64,000 nt of DNA from Iningainema tapete BLCC-T55 (GCF_014698965.1 NZ_JACXAE010000118.1:62001-126000); one strand, 5' to 3'; numbered from the stretch's first letter, positions 8,183 to 18,504 are shown. Numbers and translations: made by a program. The notes: generated by a model from the sequence alone, not told the origin.

Positions 8183-8321
8183 TGTTGATCGCGAAAAAAC
8201 AACGCCACAAAATAATTTTGTTGTTTAACTAGCAATTTTGCATTTACCTGCGATAAGATGTCATTAAGCTAGGGCATGACTATTTGACAGATAATTTACG
8301 CCTGTGGGCAGATGGGGGATT

Positions 8322-8474
8322 GTAGAGAGGCGATTAATCGCCTCTCTACCAAAAACCGGGGGAAAAATAAAAAAAAGATAAATTGCATTTTTTCTCTCAA
8401 AAAAATGATATCTTGAATACAGAATTGAATTTCGCATTTTTCTGGATTTGTAGAGGCGCAGTATGCCTCTACAA
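8322..8474. repeat. two GTAGAG(A)-type palindromes in the gap upstream of nifB
   Basis: At 8322-8349 a perfect 28-base palindrome begins GTAGAGAGGCGATT. At 8448-8474 TTGTAGAGGC faces GCCTCTACAA over seven bases, with the pairing extending imperfectly into TCTGGAT/ATCCGGA. Both belong to the dispersed GTAGAGACG...CGTCTCTAC family that also occupies many nif gaps. Short open frames in 8236-9159 have no recognisable product and I do not call genes there. Confidence 0.8.
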
Positions 8475-8538
8475 TCCGGATTTCCAGGTTACAAATCTCC
8501 CTGCGAGTATAGTTATGGGCGATCGTTTATCAGCCTTT

Positions 8539-8746
8539 GAGTACAAGCGAGGGGAGCTTAAAAAAAGCTAAAATTTTGCTCAAATCCTTGTCAAGGTAGA
8601 CTTTGGGCTGAGTACAAAAATACTTGTCCCCATTTCTATAAATACTCGTACCCCAGTGGAAAAATACTAGTACCCCCTCCCAGAAAAAAATTTTGCGATT
8701 TGTTAAACGCAGGGAAAATGGTGGTTTGGGAGATTTGAGTACAAGC
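8539..8746. promoter_or_regulatory. cluster of TACTnGTAC/GAGTACAAG sites upstream of nifB
   Basis: GAGTACAAGC occurs at 8539-8548 and again at 8737-8746. Between them lie GAGTACAAAAATACTTGTCC (8610-8629), AATACTCGTACCCC (8641-8654) and AATACTAGTACCCC (8664-8677). All are variants of one partly palindromic core, ACTnGTAC, in both orientations, and three are followed by CCCC. The cluster lies 400-620 bases upstream of nifB. Such an array looks like repeated binding sites for a dimeric regulator or a degenerate repeat element. I cannot assign a protein to it. Confidence 0.4.
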
Positions 8747-9077
8747 ATAATCAATTCAATAAATCTTATTCGGGACACACTTGCTGCCTCTGCTTGGGAC
8801 GGCTGTTATAAAACTTATATCGCCAATCACTCAAGGCGCTAACACAAAGAGCGCAGTGAGTGAGTGGAGGGATGAGATAGCACCATGCCCCTGTGAACCG
8901 AAGTCGCGACTCCAAGAGCGCAAATTCTCTGTCTTCAGCATTTGACACACACCAGCACGCAGACAATAGGATTTATGCCTGTTTTGTAGAGAAGTTGCCG
9001 ACAACATCTTTACTCAAAACCAACGGGCAGCGCACTAGACGCGACTTCATTCTTGGGTTAAAGACACAAGTAAAAGG

Positions 9078-9128
9078 TAAAAGTAACAAGTCAAAAGAAT
9101 TCTATGAATGCTTGACTTCTTACTTTTA
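9078..9128. repeat. 17-bp stem hairpin in the nifB leader
   Basis: TAAAAGTAACAAGTCAA (9078-9094) pairs with the segment 9112-9128 with 16 of 17 positions complementary and a 17-base loop. It ends 31 bases before the nifB start and would fold in the nifB mRNA leader. The segment 8747-9077 holds no supported gene. Confidence 0.65.
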
Positions 9129-9159
9129 ACTTTGAACCAGCCAGTAGTCCACCGAAAGA

Positions 9160-10614
9160 ATGCGAAATTCAATGACACAGTCTACCGGACTCCTTCACCC
9201 TCTCGTTACCGAATCTGCCCCAGCAAAATCCAGTGGTTGCGGATGTAGCAGCACTACTGTAGAAATGGACGAGAAACTCAAACAACGCATTGCCAACCAT
9301 CCCTGCTACAGTGAAGATGCACATCACCACTACGCCAGGATGCACGTTGCAGTTGCCCCTGCTTGTAACATTCAATGCAACTATTGCAATCGTAAATATG
9401 ACTGCGCTAACGAAAGCCGCCCCGGAGTGGTTAGCGAGTTGCTAACTCCAGAAGAAGCAGCACATAAAGTTTTGGTGGTAGCAAGCAAGATTCCCCAAAT
9501 GACTGTGTTGGGTATTGCAGGTCCTGGCGATCCACTGGCGAATCCTGAAAAAACTTTCCGCACTTTTGAGTTAATTGCCGACAAAGCACCTGATATCAAG
9601 CTTTGTTTGTCAACCAACGGTTTAATGCTTCCCGAATATGTCGATCGCATTAAACAATTGAATATCGATCATGTGACGATTACTATTAACATGATTGACC
9701 CAGAAATCGGGGAAAAGATTTATCCTTGGGTTCACTATAACCGCAAGCGCTACAGAGGTATTGAAGGTGTAAAGATTCTGCACGAGAAGCAGATGGAAGG
9801 CTTGCAAGCCCTCAAGGAAGCTGACATCTTGTGCAAAGTTAACTCGGTGATGATTCCGGGTGTTAACGATCACCACCTGAGCGAGGTTAACAAGGTTATT
9901 CGTGAAAAAGGTGCTTTCCTGCACAACATTATGCCGTTGATTTCTGCTCCAGAACACGGCACTCACTTCGGCTTAACCGGTCAGCGCGGTCCTACACCTA
10001 AAGAACTCAAGGAAGTTCAAGACAACTGCGCTGGTAATATGAAAATGATGCGTCACTGCCGTCAATGTCGGGCAGATGCGGTAGGCTTGCTAGGCGAAGA
10101 TCGCAGCCAAGAATTTACTAAAGATAAGTTCTTGACAATAACGCCAGAATATGATATAGATAAAAGACAGGAAGTACACGCAGGCATTGAAAAGTTTAAA
10201 GCAGAAATCAAAGCCGCCAAAGAAAAGGTTGTAGAAACACAAAATGCCGCGTCTGTGCAACACGATCCAATCCTAGTTGCAGTGGCAACAAAGGGTGGCG
10301 GATTGGTAAATCAACACTTCGGTCATGCCAAAGAATTCCAAATTTACGAAGTGAGTGGTAAGGGAGCTACCTTTGTTGGTCATCGCAAAATTGACCTGTA
10401 TTGCCAAGGTGGATATGGCGAGAAAGCCACTCTAGAAAATATTATCCAGGCGATCGCAGATTGCAAAGCAGTGTTAGTAGCGAAGATTGGCGAATGTCCC
10501 AAAGAAACACTGCAAAAAGCTGGCATCGAAACTGTTGAAGCTTATGACGTGATTGAGAAGGTTGCTGGTGAGTTTTACTCACAATACGTGCAGCAACTAG
10601 AAACTGAGAATTAA
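9160..10614 (+). CDS. nifB: NifB, FeMo-co core synthase
   Basis: NifB is a radical SAM enzyme that fuses two [4Fe-4S] clusters and inserts a carbide to make the NifB-co precursor of FeMo-co. The CxxxCxxC SAM-cluster motif is at residues 69-76 (CNIQCNYC). [15 protein letters not shown] and the later [10 protein letters not shown] are also NifB marks. A C-terminal NifX/NafY-like domain starts near residue 368 ([18 protein letters not shown]). The start is uncertain between ATG at 9160 and ATG at 9172 ([10 protein letters not shown]); neither has a clear ribosome site. It opens the main plus-strand nif cluster, followed by fdxN. Confidence 0.97.
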   Translation: MRNSMTQSTGLLHPLVTESAPAKSSGCGCSSTTVEMDEKLKQRIANHPCYSEDAHHHYARMHVAVAPACNIQCNYCNRKYDCANESRPGVVSELLTPEEAAHKVLVVASKIPQMTVLGIAGPGDPLANPEKTFRTFELIADKAPDIKLCLSTNGLMLPEYVDRIKQLNIDHVTITINMIDPEIGEKIYPWVHYNRKRYRGIEGVKILHEKQMEGLQALKEADILCKVNSVMIPGVNDHHLSEVNKVIREKGAFLHNIMPLISAPEHGTHFGLTGQRGPTPKELKEVQDNCAGNMKMMRHCRQCRADAVGLLGEDRSQEFTKDKFLTITPEYDIDKRQEVHAGIEKFKAEIKAAKEKVVETQNAASVQHDPILVAVATKGGGLVNQHFGHAKEFQIYEVSGKGATFVGHRKIDLYCQGGYGEKATLENIIQAIADCKAVLVAKIGECPKETLQKAGIETVEAYDVIEKVAGEFYSQYVQQLETEN

Positions 10615-10633
10615 GAAATTGGAATTTGTTAAC

Positions 10634-10662
10634 TGTTAACTGTTGACAGTCAACAGTTAACA
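10634..10662. repeat. 14-bp palindrome between nifB and fdxN
   Basis: TGTTAACTGTTGAC (10634-10647) is the exact complement of 10649-10662 around one base, within TTAACTG heptamer repeats. It occupies most of the 75-base nifB-fdxN gap. The short loop suggests a cruciform-type or processing hairpin. Confidence 0.75.
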
Positions 10663-10689
10663 ATTCCCAAGTTATTCAGGAGGATAGTG

Positions 10690-11034
10690 ATGGCTTATAA
10701 GATAACCAGTGAGTGTATTTCTTGCAACGTTTGCCTTTCTGCTTGTCCCACAGGTGCAGTGAAAGTAGTTGAAGATCGTGTTTGGATTGACCCTAACCTT
10801 TGTACTAATTGCGTTGGTAGTGTGTACACTGTTGCTCAATGCAAAGCAGTTTGTCCTACATCCAACGGTTGTGTGAAGCAGCCTGCAGATTATTGGGAAG
10901 GTTGGTTTACCACTTACAACCGTTTAATTGCAAAGTTAACAAAAAAACAAAACTACTGGGATAAATGGTATGAATCTTATTCCCAGAAATTCTCCGAACA
11001 ATTATCTCGCCGTCAGGGTGCAGTACACACCTAA
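10690..11034 (+). CDS. fdxN: bacterial-type 2[4Fe-4S] ferredoxin FdxN
   Basis: The 114-residue protein carries two cluster motifs: C9-x2-C12-x2-C15-x3-C19, and C38-x2-C41-x9-C51-x3-C55, the enlarged second motif typical of nif-linked ferredoxins. The start at 10690 is set by AGGAGG seven bases upstream of the ATG. FdxN is thought to feed electrons to NifB or related steps. In Anabaena 7120 a large excision element interrupts this gene in vegetative cells; here the reading frame is intact. The basic, aromatic C-terminal tail is typical of cyanobacterial FdxN. Confidence 0.95.
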   Translation: MAYKITSECISCNVCLSACPTGAVKVVEDRVWIDPNLCTNCVGSVYTVAQCKAVCPTSNGCVKQPADYWEGWFTTYNRLIAKLTKKQNYWDKWYESYSQKFSEQLSRRQGAVHT

Positions 11035-11042
11035 TCGATTAT

Positions 11043-11071
11043 GTAGAGACGTTCCGCCGGAACGTCTCTAC
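11043..11071. repeat. GTAGAGACG palindrome between fdxN and nifS
   Basis: GTAGAGACGTTCCG pairs perfectly with CGGAACGTCTCTAC around one C. It begins eight bases after the fdxN stop and sits in the 91-base gap before nifS. It is a member of the dispersed palindrome family listed at 16722, 21638, 22631, 24825, 53285, 60779 and 62812. Confidence 0.85.
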
Positions 11072-11125
11072 CGGGACGGAATTTATACAGACGTATTACG
11101 AGAAAAACCCTTTAAATTGGAAGCG

Positions 11126-12334
11126 ATGCAAAACAACTGCATTTATTTAGACAATAATGCTACTACTAAGGTAGATCCACAAGTTGTAGAGGCGATGATG
11201 CCCTACTTGACTGATTATTATGGCAACCCCTCCAGTATGCATACTTTTGGTGGGCAAGTTGCTTCATCCATGAAAGTGGCGCGGGAACAAGTTGCATCTC
11301 TTTTAGGTGCAGATGAAACAGAATTGATTTTTACCAGTGGTGGTACAGAAGGTGATAACGCTGCTATTCGCTCCGCACTGTTGGCACAGCCAGAAAAGCG
11401 CCATATCATTACTACTCAAGTAGAACACCCAGCAGTACTTAATGTCTGCAAACAGTTGGAAAGCCAAGGGTACAGCGTTACTTACCTGGGTGTGAATCGT
11501 CAGGGGCAGTTGGATTTAGATGAACTAGAAGCCTCGCTCACAGGTAATACTGCTCTAGTGACGATTATGTATGCTAATAACGAAACTGGTGTAGTGTTCC
11601 CAATTGAACAGATTGGCTTGCGGGTGAAAGAACGAGGTGCATTGTTCCACGTTGATGCGGTGCAAGCTGTGGGCAAAATCCCATTGAATATGAAGACTAG
11701 TACTATAGATATGTTAACTATGTCTGGTCATAAGATTCATGCACCAAAAGGAATTGGCGCTTTGTACGTGCGACGCGGTGTGAGATTCCGCCCAATGTTG
11801 ATTGGCGGAGGGCAACAACGCGGGCGTCGGGGAGGAACAGAAAATGTTGCCGGATTGATTGCATTAGGCAAGGCAGCTGAGCTAGAATTAATTCATCTGG
11901 AAGAAGCGACAACTAGAGAAAAGCGGTTGCGTGATCGCCTAGAGAAAACTATCATCTCGACCATTCCTGATTGTGAAGTCAATGGTCATCCAACTCAGAG
12001 GTTGCCAAATACCACTAACATTGGCTTTAAATATATTGAAGGTGAAGCAATTCTCTTATTATTGAATCAATACGGTATTTGTGCTTCGTCTGGTTCTGCT
12101 TGTAGTTCTGGTTCTCTAGAACCTTCCCATGTCTTACGGTCAATGGGTTTACCCTACACCATTTTACACGGTTCGATTCGCTTCAGTCTTTGCCGTTACA
12201 CTACAGAAGCAGAAATCGATCAAGTTCTCGCGGTAATGCCCGGTATTGTAGAACGTCTACGCGCCCTCTCGCCTTTCAAAAGTGATGAAGCAGGCTGGTT
12301 GCAAGAACAAGAACAAGCACTCGCTCATCGTTAA
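11126..12334 (+). CDS. nifS: cysteine desulfurase NifS
   Basis: NifS takes sulfur from cysteine and passes it to NifU for cluster assembly. The protein is 402 residues from the ATG at 11126, which starts MQNNCIYLDNNATTKVDP, the normal family N-terminus. The longer frame upstream reads through the palindromic repeat and is not used. K203 in SGHKIHAPKG binds PLP, H101 lies in the VEHPAV motif, and C326 in SGSACSSGSLEPSHV is the persulfide cysteine. Its stop is embedded at the edge of a heptamer array that fills the gap to nifU. Confidence 0.97.
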   Translation: MQNNCIYLDNNATTKVDPQVVEAMMPYLTDYYGNPSSMHTFGGQVASSMKVAREQVASLLGADETELIFTSGGTEGDNAAIRSALLAQPEKRHIITTQVEHPAVLNVCKQLESQGYSVTYLGVNRQGQLDLDELEASLTGNTALVTIMYANNETGVVFPIEQIGLRVKERGALFHVDAVQAVGKIPLNMKTSTIDMLTMSGHKIHAPKGIGALYVRRGVRFRPMLIGGGQQRGRRGGTENVAGLIALGKAAELELIHLEEATTREKRLRDRLEKTIISTIPDCEVNGHPTQRLPNTTNIGFKYIEGEAILLLLNQYGICASSGSACSSGSLEPSHVLRSMGLPYTILHGSIRFSLCRYTTEAEIDQVLAVMPGIVERLRALSPFKSDEAGWLQEQEQALAHR

Positions 12335-12430
12335 TGGTTAATGGTTAATGGTTAATGGTTAATAACAATTAGCAATTAACCATTAACCATCAGCAATCAA
12401 TCTAAAATCTAAAATCTAAAATCCAAAATC
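12331..12430. repeat. heptamer arrays and 16-bp hairpin between nifS and nifU
   Basis: Four TTAATGG heptamers start at the nifS stop. ATGGTTAATGGTTAAT (12348-12363) then pairs perfectly with ATTAACCATTAACCAT (12375-12390) over an 11-base loop. Further on AATCTAA/AATCCAA heptamers run to 12430, directly before the nifU start. This is a typical short-tandem-repeat gap of Nostocales. Confidence 0.85.
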
Positions 12431-12437
12431 TGCTATT

Positions 12438-13340
12438 ATGTGGGACTATACAGATAAAGTATTAGAACTTTTCTACAATCCAAAGAATCAGGGTGTATTG
12501 GAAGAAACCGGCGAACCAGGAACTAAAATAGCAACTGGAGAAGTAGGTAGTATTGCTTGTGGAGATGCTCTGAGATTGCACTTGAAAATTCAGGAAGATA
12601 CTGATCAGATCTTAGATGCACGCTTTCAAACTTTTGGCTGCACAAGTGCGATCGCTTCTTCTGAGGCTTTGGTAGAGTTAGTTAAGGGTAAAACCTTGGA
12701 TGAAGCTTTGAATGTTACCAATAAGGAAATTGCCGGCTACCTCGGTGGACTGCCAGAAGCAAAAATGCATTGCTCGGTGATGGGACAAGAAGCACTGGAA
12801 GCTGCTATATTTAATTATAGAGGTATTCCTCTGCAAACTCATGACGATGATGATGAAGGCGCTTTGGTTTGCACCTGCTTCGGGATTAGCGAGAAGAAAA
12901 TTCGCCGCGTGATTCTAGAAAACAATCTTTCTACTGCTGAAGAGGTAACAAACTACGTTAAGGCTGGTGGTGGTTGTGGCTCTTGTTTAGCAAATATCGA
13001 TGACATTATCACATCCGTACATCGTGAAGCTGCCACTGTTGTGGGTAGTGCCGCAAGCAAGACTACTGCTGTAATTACTCCAGTAAAACCACTGACACCA
13101 GTGCAAAAAATTGCACTAATTCAGAAAGTTCTAGATGAAGAAATTAGACCCGTTTTAATTGCTGACGGGGGAGATGTGGAACTGTATGATGTAGAAGGCG
13201 ACCGTATAAAAGTTGTACTGCAAGGTGCTTGTGGTTCGTGTTCTAGCAGTACTGCAACTCTGAAGATTGCCATTGAAGCAAGATTGCGCGATCGCGTCAG
13301 CAAAAACTTGGTAGTTGAAGCAGTTGAGCCAATGCTTTAA
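12438..13340 (+). CDS. nifU: Fe-S scaffold protein NifU
   Basis: NifU is the modular scaffold on which [2Fe-2S] and [4Fe-4S] clusters for nitrogenase are built. Three parts are visible in the 300 residues. The IscU-like domain has C41, C68 and C112. The central ferredoxin-like domain has C145, C147, C180 and C183 (VCTCFG and GGGCGSC). The C-terminal Nfu domain has C265-x2-C268 (GACGSCSSS). Length and ligands are complete. It follows nifS, its sulfur donor. Beyond its stop comes the glbN unit rather than nifH. Confidence 0.97.
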   Translation: MWDYTDKVLELFYNPKNQGVLEETGEPGTKIATGEVGSIACGDALRLHLKIQEDTDQILDARFQTFGCTSAIASSEALVELVKGKTLDEALNVTNKEIAGYLGGLPEAKMHCSVMGQEALEAAIFNYRGIPLQTHDDDDEGALVCTCFGISEKKIRRVILENNLSTAEEVTNYVKAGGGCGSCLANIDDIITSVHREAATVVGSAASKTTAVITPVKPLTPVQKIALIQKVLDEEIRPVLIADGGDVELYDVEGDRIKVVLQGACGSCSSSTATLKIAIEARLRDRVSKNLVVEAVEPML

Positions 13341-13490
13341 ACTAGCACTCCGTTCAATCAAGGCAGATCAAATCACTTCCCTTGTGCCCTCTGCCTGATA
13401 ATATGCATCATCCTGAAACACCAAGTAGGATTTGACTCGTAAACGACCATAATTCAGTTCGATATCCAACTCGCTTCAAAGGACAAGGAT

Positions 13491-13847
13491 ATGAGTACAT
13501 TATTCGACAAACTTGGTGGACAGCAGGGTATTGAGCAATTAGTCGATGATTTTTACAAACGGGTAATGGCTGACAGCACCCTAAATCACTTTTTCGCTCA
13601 TACAGATATGGACAAGCAGCGTCGTCATCAAGCTGCTTTCTTCTCTCTGATTTTTGATGGTCCAAAGCAATACACGGGTCGTCAAATGGAAGTTACACAC
13701 ACGGGGATGAATTTACAAGAGCCACACTTTGAGGCGATTGTAAAACACTTTCGTGAGTCACTAGCCTTGGGTGGGGCGTCGTCAGATGACATCAATGCTG
13801 CAGTTGATCGCGTCGCTACTTTGAAAGGCTCGATTTTGAACAAGTGA
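13491..13847 (+). CDS. glbN: cyanoglobin, group I truncated hemoglobin GlbN
   Basis: The 118-residue protein is a truncated hemoglobin. Y22 lies in DDFYKRV (helix B). H46 and H70 sit at the two heme-ligand positions known from Synechocystis GlbN, and MNLQEPHF follows H70. AAGGA-type bases precede the ATG at 13491 by a normal distance. The nifU-glbN-nifH order is known from Nostoc commune, where cyanoglobin was proposed to scavenge oxygen or deliver it to a terminal oxidase under low oxygen. The unit is flanked by long inverted repeats and followed by its own hairpin, so it may be transcribed and gained or lost independently of nif. Confidence 0.96.
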   Translation: MSTLFDKLGGQQGIEQLVDDFYKRVMADSTLNHFFAHTDMDKQRRHQAAFFSLIFDGPKQYTGRQMEVTHTGMNLQEPHFEAIVKHFRESLALGGASSDDINAAVDRVATLKGSILNK

Positions 13848-13857
13848 TCTGATGAAC

Positions 13858-13897
13858 TAATTCGTAATTATTTCTCGTTACCTTCAATTACGAATTA
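13858..13897 (+). terminator. hairpin after glbN
   Basis: TAATTCGTAATT (13858-13869) pairs exactly with AATTACGAATTA (13886-13897) over 16 bases, starting ten bases past the glbN stop. There is only a weak T-run afterwards, so it may be a processing hairpin rather than an intrinsic terminator. Confidence 0.5.
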
Positions 13898-14067
13898 TTC
13901 AGTCCTACTTGGTGTTTCAGGTTGATGCACATTAAAGCATATTTGTAAAGAGTAATCGAGAGAATTTTAACGAGGAAACAGATGATGCAAAAAATAGTTG
14001 TTGTAGTAGGGCGATCGCCTCCAGCGACGTTCTATAGCTGGTCACCGTTGTAACGCTACAGACGTGA

Positions 14068-15018
<951 letters not shown>

Positions 15019-15044
15019 ATCGCTGCTAAATAAGTGATGCCCTA

Positions 15045-15101
15045 AGAAAAGGAAAAAGGAAAAAGGAAAGAATCTCAGGTCTTACCTTTTACCTTTTACC
15101 T
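15045..15101. repeat. imperfect hairpin in the nifH-nifD gap
   Basis: A run of AAAAAGG heptamers (15045-15070) faces TTACCTTTTACC repeats (15081-15101). About 17 of 20 positions can pair. It lies 27 bases after the nifH stop. Such a hairpin could protect a processed nifH transcript, which is more abundant than nifHDK mRNA in Anabaena, but this is inference. Confidence 0.6.
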
Positions 15102-15183
15102 GGTTCCCTTGATCTTCCCCCCAACACAACAGGGAGCTAAAAGTTCCCTATATACGCATCTTTACCAGCAATAAAGGCAGAAT

Positions 15184-16683
15184 ATGACACCTCCAGAAAA
15201 TCAGAAGAACATCATAGAAGAAAGAAAAGAACTAGTTAAAGAAGTTCTAGAAGCTTACCCCGAAAAAGCTAAGAAAAAGCGGGAAAAGCACATAGGCGTA
15301 TACGAAGAAGGTAAGTCCGACTGCGGCGTTAAGTCTAACATTAAGTCCCTTCCTGGTGTAATGACCGCTCGTGGTTGTGCCTACGCAGGTTCTAAAGGTG
15401 TGGTTTGGGGTCCAATTAAGGATATGATCCACATCAGCCACGGTCCTGTAGGTTGCGGTTACTGGTCTTGGTCTGGTCGTCGTAACTACTACATCGGCAC
15501 CACTGGTGTTGACACCTTTGGCACCATGCACTTTACCTCCGACTTCCAAGAAAGAGATATCGTCTTCGGTGGTGATAAAAAACTCTTAAAGCTGATCCAA
15601 GAACTCGAAGAACTATTCCCTCTCAACCGTGGTGTTTCAATTCAATCTGAATGTCCCATCGGTCTAATTGGGGATGACATTGAAGCTGTAGCCAGAAAAG
15701 CATCTAAAGAGATTGACAAGCCCGTTGTACCTGTACGTTGCGAAGGCTTCCGGGGTGTTTCCCAGTCTCTTGGACACCACATTGCTAACGACATGGTTCG
15801 TGACTGGGTGTTCACCAGAGCAGACAAAGAGAAAAAAGAAGGGAAGTTACAATTCGAGTCTACTCCCTACGATGTAGCAATTATCGGTGACTACAACATC
15901 GGTGGTGATGCTTGGGCTAGCCGCATCCTCCTAGAAGAACTCGGCTTGCGCGTAGTCGCTCAATGGTCTGGTGATGGCACCATCAACGAGATGTTGCAGA
16001 CACCAAACGTGAAGATGAACCTCATCCACTGCTATCGGTCGATGAACTACATCAGCCGTCACATGGAAGAAGCATACGGTATACCCTGGTTGGAATACAA
16101 CTTCTTCGGTCCCACCAAGATTGCTGAATCCTTGCGGGAAATTGCTTCTAAGTTTGACGAGAAAATCCAAGAAAACGCTGAGAAGATCATCGCCAAGTAT
16201 CAGCCTGTAATGGATGAAATTATTGCTAAGTATCGTCCAGGCTTGGAAGGCAAGACTGTCGCTATGATGGTTGGTGGTTTGCGTCCCCGTCACGTCGTTC
16301 CCGCATTCCAAGACTTGGGTATGAAGATGATTGGTACTGGTTATGAGTTCGCTCACAACGACGATTACAAGCGTACCACCCACTACATCGAAAACGGCAC
16401 CATCATTTACGACGACGTTACTGCTTACGAGTTTGAGGAGTTCATCAAAGCACTCAAGCCAGATTTAGTTGCTTCTGGTGTGAAAGAGAAGTATGTCTTC
16501 CAAAAGATGGGTTTACCTTTCCGTCAAATGCACTCTTGGGATTACTCTGGTCCATACCACGGCTACGACGGCTTTGCTATCTTCGCTCGTGACATGGATT
16601 TAGCACTCAACAGCCCAACCTGGGGACTAATCGGCGCTCCTTGGAGTAAGAAAGCTGAAGCTAAGGCTAAAGTTGCTGCGTAG
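15184..16683 (+). CDS. nifD: nitrogenase MoFe protein alpha chain NifD
   Basis: The 499-residue alpha chain holds FeMo-co and half of the P-cluster. P-cluster cysteines are C65 ([15 protein letters not shown]), C91 (GPVGCGYW) and C157 (SECPIG). FeMo-co ligands are C283 ([11 protein letters not shown]) and H449 (QMHSWDYSG). The reading frame is continuous, with no nifD excision element. The gap to nifH is 165 bases and contains a hairpin. The gap to nifK contains a perfect 29-base palindrome. Confidence 0.98.
   Translation: MTPPENQKNIIEERKELVKEVLEAYPEKAKKKREKHIGVYEEGKSDCGVKSNIKSLPGVMTARGCAYAGSKGVVWGPIKDMIHISHGPVGCGYWSWSGRRNYYIGTTGVDTFGTMHFTSDFQERDIVFGGDKKLLKLIQELEELFPLNRGVSIQSECPIGLIGDDIEAVARKASKEIDKPVVPVRCEGFRGVSQSLGHHIANDMVRDWVFTRADKEKKEGKLQFESTPYDVAIIGDYNIGGDAWASRILLEELGLRVVAQWSGDGTINEMLQTPNVKMNLIHCYRSMNYISRHMEEAYGIPWLEYNFFGPTKIAESLREIASKFDEKIQENAEKIIAKYQPVMDEIIAKYRPGLEGKTVAMMVGGLRPRHVVPAFQDLGMKMIGTGYEFAHNDDYKRTTHYIENGTIIYDDVTAYEFEEFIKALKPDLVASGVKEKYVFQKMGLPFRQMHSWDYSGPYHGYDGFAIFARDMDLALNSPTWGLIGAPWSKKAEAKAKVAA
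16539..16549 (+). other. unoccupied counterpart of the nifD-element recombination core
   Basis: GGATTACTCTG encodes part of WDYSG beside the FeMo-co histidine. It differs at one position from the 11-bp core GGATTACTCCG at which the nifD element is integrated in Anabaena 7120, as I recall it. The site is empty here, as the frame runs straight through. The codons are conserved anyway, so this marks a possible integration site, not a past event. Confidence 0.5.
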
Positions 16684-16721
16684 GGAATAACCCATTCCCC
16701 ATGCCCCACACCCAACAATTT

Positions 16722-16750
16722 GTAGAGACGCCCCGGCGGGGCGTCTCTAC
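16722..16750. repeat. GTAGAGACG palindrome between nifD and nifK
   Basis: GTAGAGACGCCCCG pairs perfectly with CGGGGCGTCTCTAC around one G. It fills the middle of the 102-base nifD-nifK gap, 36 bases before nifK. It is the GC-richest member of the family in this window and would form a very stable RNA hairpin inside the nifHDK message. Confidence 0.85.
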
Positions 16751-16785
16751 CCCACCGATCAACCAACCTAGCAAGAGATACGACA

Positions 16786-18321
16786 ATGCCACAGAATCCA
16801 GAGAACATTAAAGACCACGTTGAGTTATTCCACCAGCCGGAGTACCAGGATCTATTTCAGAATAAAAAGCAATTTGAAAACGGACATGACCCTGAAGAAG
16901 TAAAAAGGGTTGCAGAATGGACCAAGAGTTGGGAGTATCGTGAAAAGAACTTCGCTCGTGAAGCATTGACTGTTAACCCTGCTAAGGGTTGCCAACCACT
17001 AGGAGCAATCTTTGCTGCTGTTGGTTTTGAAGGTACTCTACCTTTTGTTCAAGGTTCTCAAGGTTGTGTTGCTTATTTCCGTACTCACCTCACCCGCCAC
17101 TACAAAGAACCATTTTCTGGTGTGTCTTCTTCAATGACTGAAGACGCAGCGGTGTTTGGTGGACTGCAAAACATGATTGATGGCTTGGCAAATTCCTACA
17201 CTCTCTACAAGCCCAAGATGATTGCTGTCTGCACAACCTGTATGGCAGAGGTAATTGGAGATGACTTGCAGGCTTTTATCAACAACGCCAAGAATGCAGG
17301 TTCAGTTCCTCAAGATTTCCCAGTACCTTATGCTCACACTCCTAGCTTTGTTGGTTCCCACATCACTGGCTACGACAATATGATGAAGGGTATTCTTTCT
17401 AACCTGACTGCAGGTAAGAAGAAGGAAACCAGCAATGGCAAAATCAACTTTATCCCTGGTTTTGATACCTATGTTGGTAATAACCGGGAAATCAAGCGGA
17501 TTTGTAATCTGATGGGTATCGAGCACACGATCCTGGCAGATAACAGCGACTATCTGGATTCTCCTAACACAGGTGAATTTAATATGTACCCAGGTGGTAC
17601 TACCCTGGAAGAAGGAGCAGATTCAATTAATGCCGATGTCACAGTCGCTCTCCAAGCATACAGCACTGTCAAGACTCGCGAATACATTGAAAAAGAGTGG
17701 AAAAAACCAACAGTAGTTTCTCGTCCTTGGGGTATTAAGGGTACTGATGAGTTCTTGATGAAACTCAGTGAACTAACTGGTAAACCCATTCCCGAAGAAC
17801 TGGAAATTGAACGCGGTAGAGCAGTTGATGCGATGACTGACTCCCATGCATGGATTCACGGCAAGCGCTTCGCTATCTACGGTGAACCGGATCTAGTGTA
17901 CAGTGTAGTGGGCTTCATGCTGGAAATGGGTGCTGAACCCGTGCATATCCTTGTCCATAACTCCAACGAAGTGTTTGAGAAAGAACTTAAAGAGTTGCTA
18001 GATTCTAGTCCTTTTGCTAAGAATGCAACTATCTGGCCTGGTAAAGACTTGTGGCATCTGCGATCGCTGTTGTTCACAGAACCCGTAGATTTGCTCATCG
18101 GTAACACCTACGGTAAGTACCTGTGGCGTGATTGCAAAGTTCCCCTCGTCAGAATTGGCTATCCCATCATGGATCGTCACCACTTGCACCGCTACGCTAC
18201 CATCGGTTATCAAGGCGCGATCAACTTGCTCAACTGGATCGTTAATACCATCTTCGAGGAAATCGATCGCAACACCAACATTCCTGCTAAGACCGATATT
18301 TCCTACGACTTGATTCGGTAG
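16786..18321 (+). CDS. nifK: nitrogenase MoFe protein beta chain NifK
   Basis: The 511-residue beta chain shares the P-cluster with NifD. Ligand cysteines are C69 (AKGCQPLGA), C94 (GSQGCVAYF) and C152 in [13 protein letters not shown] (C149 also present). The short N-terminal region of about 65 residues before the first ligand is normal for cyanobacteria. It is preceded by a palindromic repeat and followed by a long AT-rich hairpin and a small Mo-nitro_C gene before nifE. Confidence 0.98.
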   Translation: MPQNPENIKDHVELFHQPEYQDLFQNKKQFENGHDPEEVKRVAEWTKSWEYREKNFAREALTVNPAKGCQPLGAIFAAVGFEGTLPFVQGSQGCVAYFRTHLTRHYKEPFSGVSSSMTEDAAVFGGLQNMIDGLANSYTLYKPKMIAVCTTCMAEVIGDDLQAFINNAKNAGSVPQDFPVPYAHTPSFVGSHITGYDNMMKGILSNLTAGKKKETSNGKINFIPGFDTYVGNNREIKRICNLMGIEHTILADNSDYLDSPNTGEFNMYPGGTTLEEGADSINADVTVALQAYSTVKTREYIEKEWKKPTVVSRPWGIKGTDEFLMKLSELTGKPIPEELEIERGRAVDAMTDSHAWIHGKRFAIYGEPDLVYSVVGFMLEMGAEPVHILVHNSNEVFEKELKELLDSSPFAKNATIWPGKDLWHLRSLLFTEPVDLLIGNTYGKYLWRDCKVPLVRIGYPIMDRHHLHRYATIGYQGAINLLNWIVNTIFEEIDRNTNIPAKTDISYDLIR

Positions 18322-18448
18322 AAAGTTAGGAATTAGGAGGCGCGGAGTTAGGAATTAGGAAACAGTTGGGAATTCTTTATTACTGAATTCTAAATTCTTG
18401 ATTCATAACTCATCACTCCTAACTCTCTTAATACTGCGATTTGTCCAG

Positions 18449-18504
18449 AAAGTAAAAAGTTAAAAGTAAATATTTTCGTGATATTTATTTTAACTTTTTA
18501 CTTT
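18449..18504. repeat. long AT-rich hairpin between nifK and the Mo-nitro_C gene
   Basis: The segment 18449-18473 pairs with 18481-18504 along about 24 bp with a single bulged G and a seven-base loop. The arms begin AAAGTAAAAAGTTAAAA. It lies about 130 bases past the nifK stop and 26 bases before the next start. It could separate nifHDK from the downstream biosynthetic genes by termination or mRNA processing. The preceding 18322-18448 holds short direct repeats of TTAGGAA. Confidence 0.7.

Larger units (their letters stand above)
13400..13933. repeat. 31-bp inverted repeats bounding the glbN unit
   Basis: The left arm at 13400-13430 contains CCTGAAACACCAAGTAGGA. The right arm at 13903-13933 is its reverse complement, with 29 of 31 positions matching and only two mismatches. 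The 534-bp unit between and including the arms contains only glbN and a hairpin after it. The arms point inward like the ends of a small mobile element or cassette. I see no clear target duplication outside them. There is no transposase inside. Confidence 0.8.

Noticed and set aside
8383-9129. Short open frames upstream of nifB as genes
   Set aside because: They have no recognisable product, run through palindromic repeats and lack good ribosome sites.
11034-11125. Longer NifS N-terminus from 10970
   Set aside because: It would read through fdxN and the palindromic repeat, and the family N-terminus begins at the ATG at 11126.
12331-12430. Heptamer arrays as replication iterons
   Set aside because: They are of the well-known Nostocales short-tandem-repeat type, differ between gaps, and have no replication genes nearby.
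16539-16549. nifD element scar
   Set aside because: The 11 bases encode conserved residues at the FeMo-co site, so their presence does not show that an element was ever inserted.
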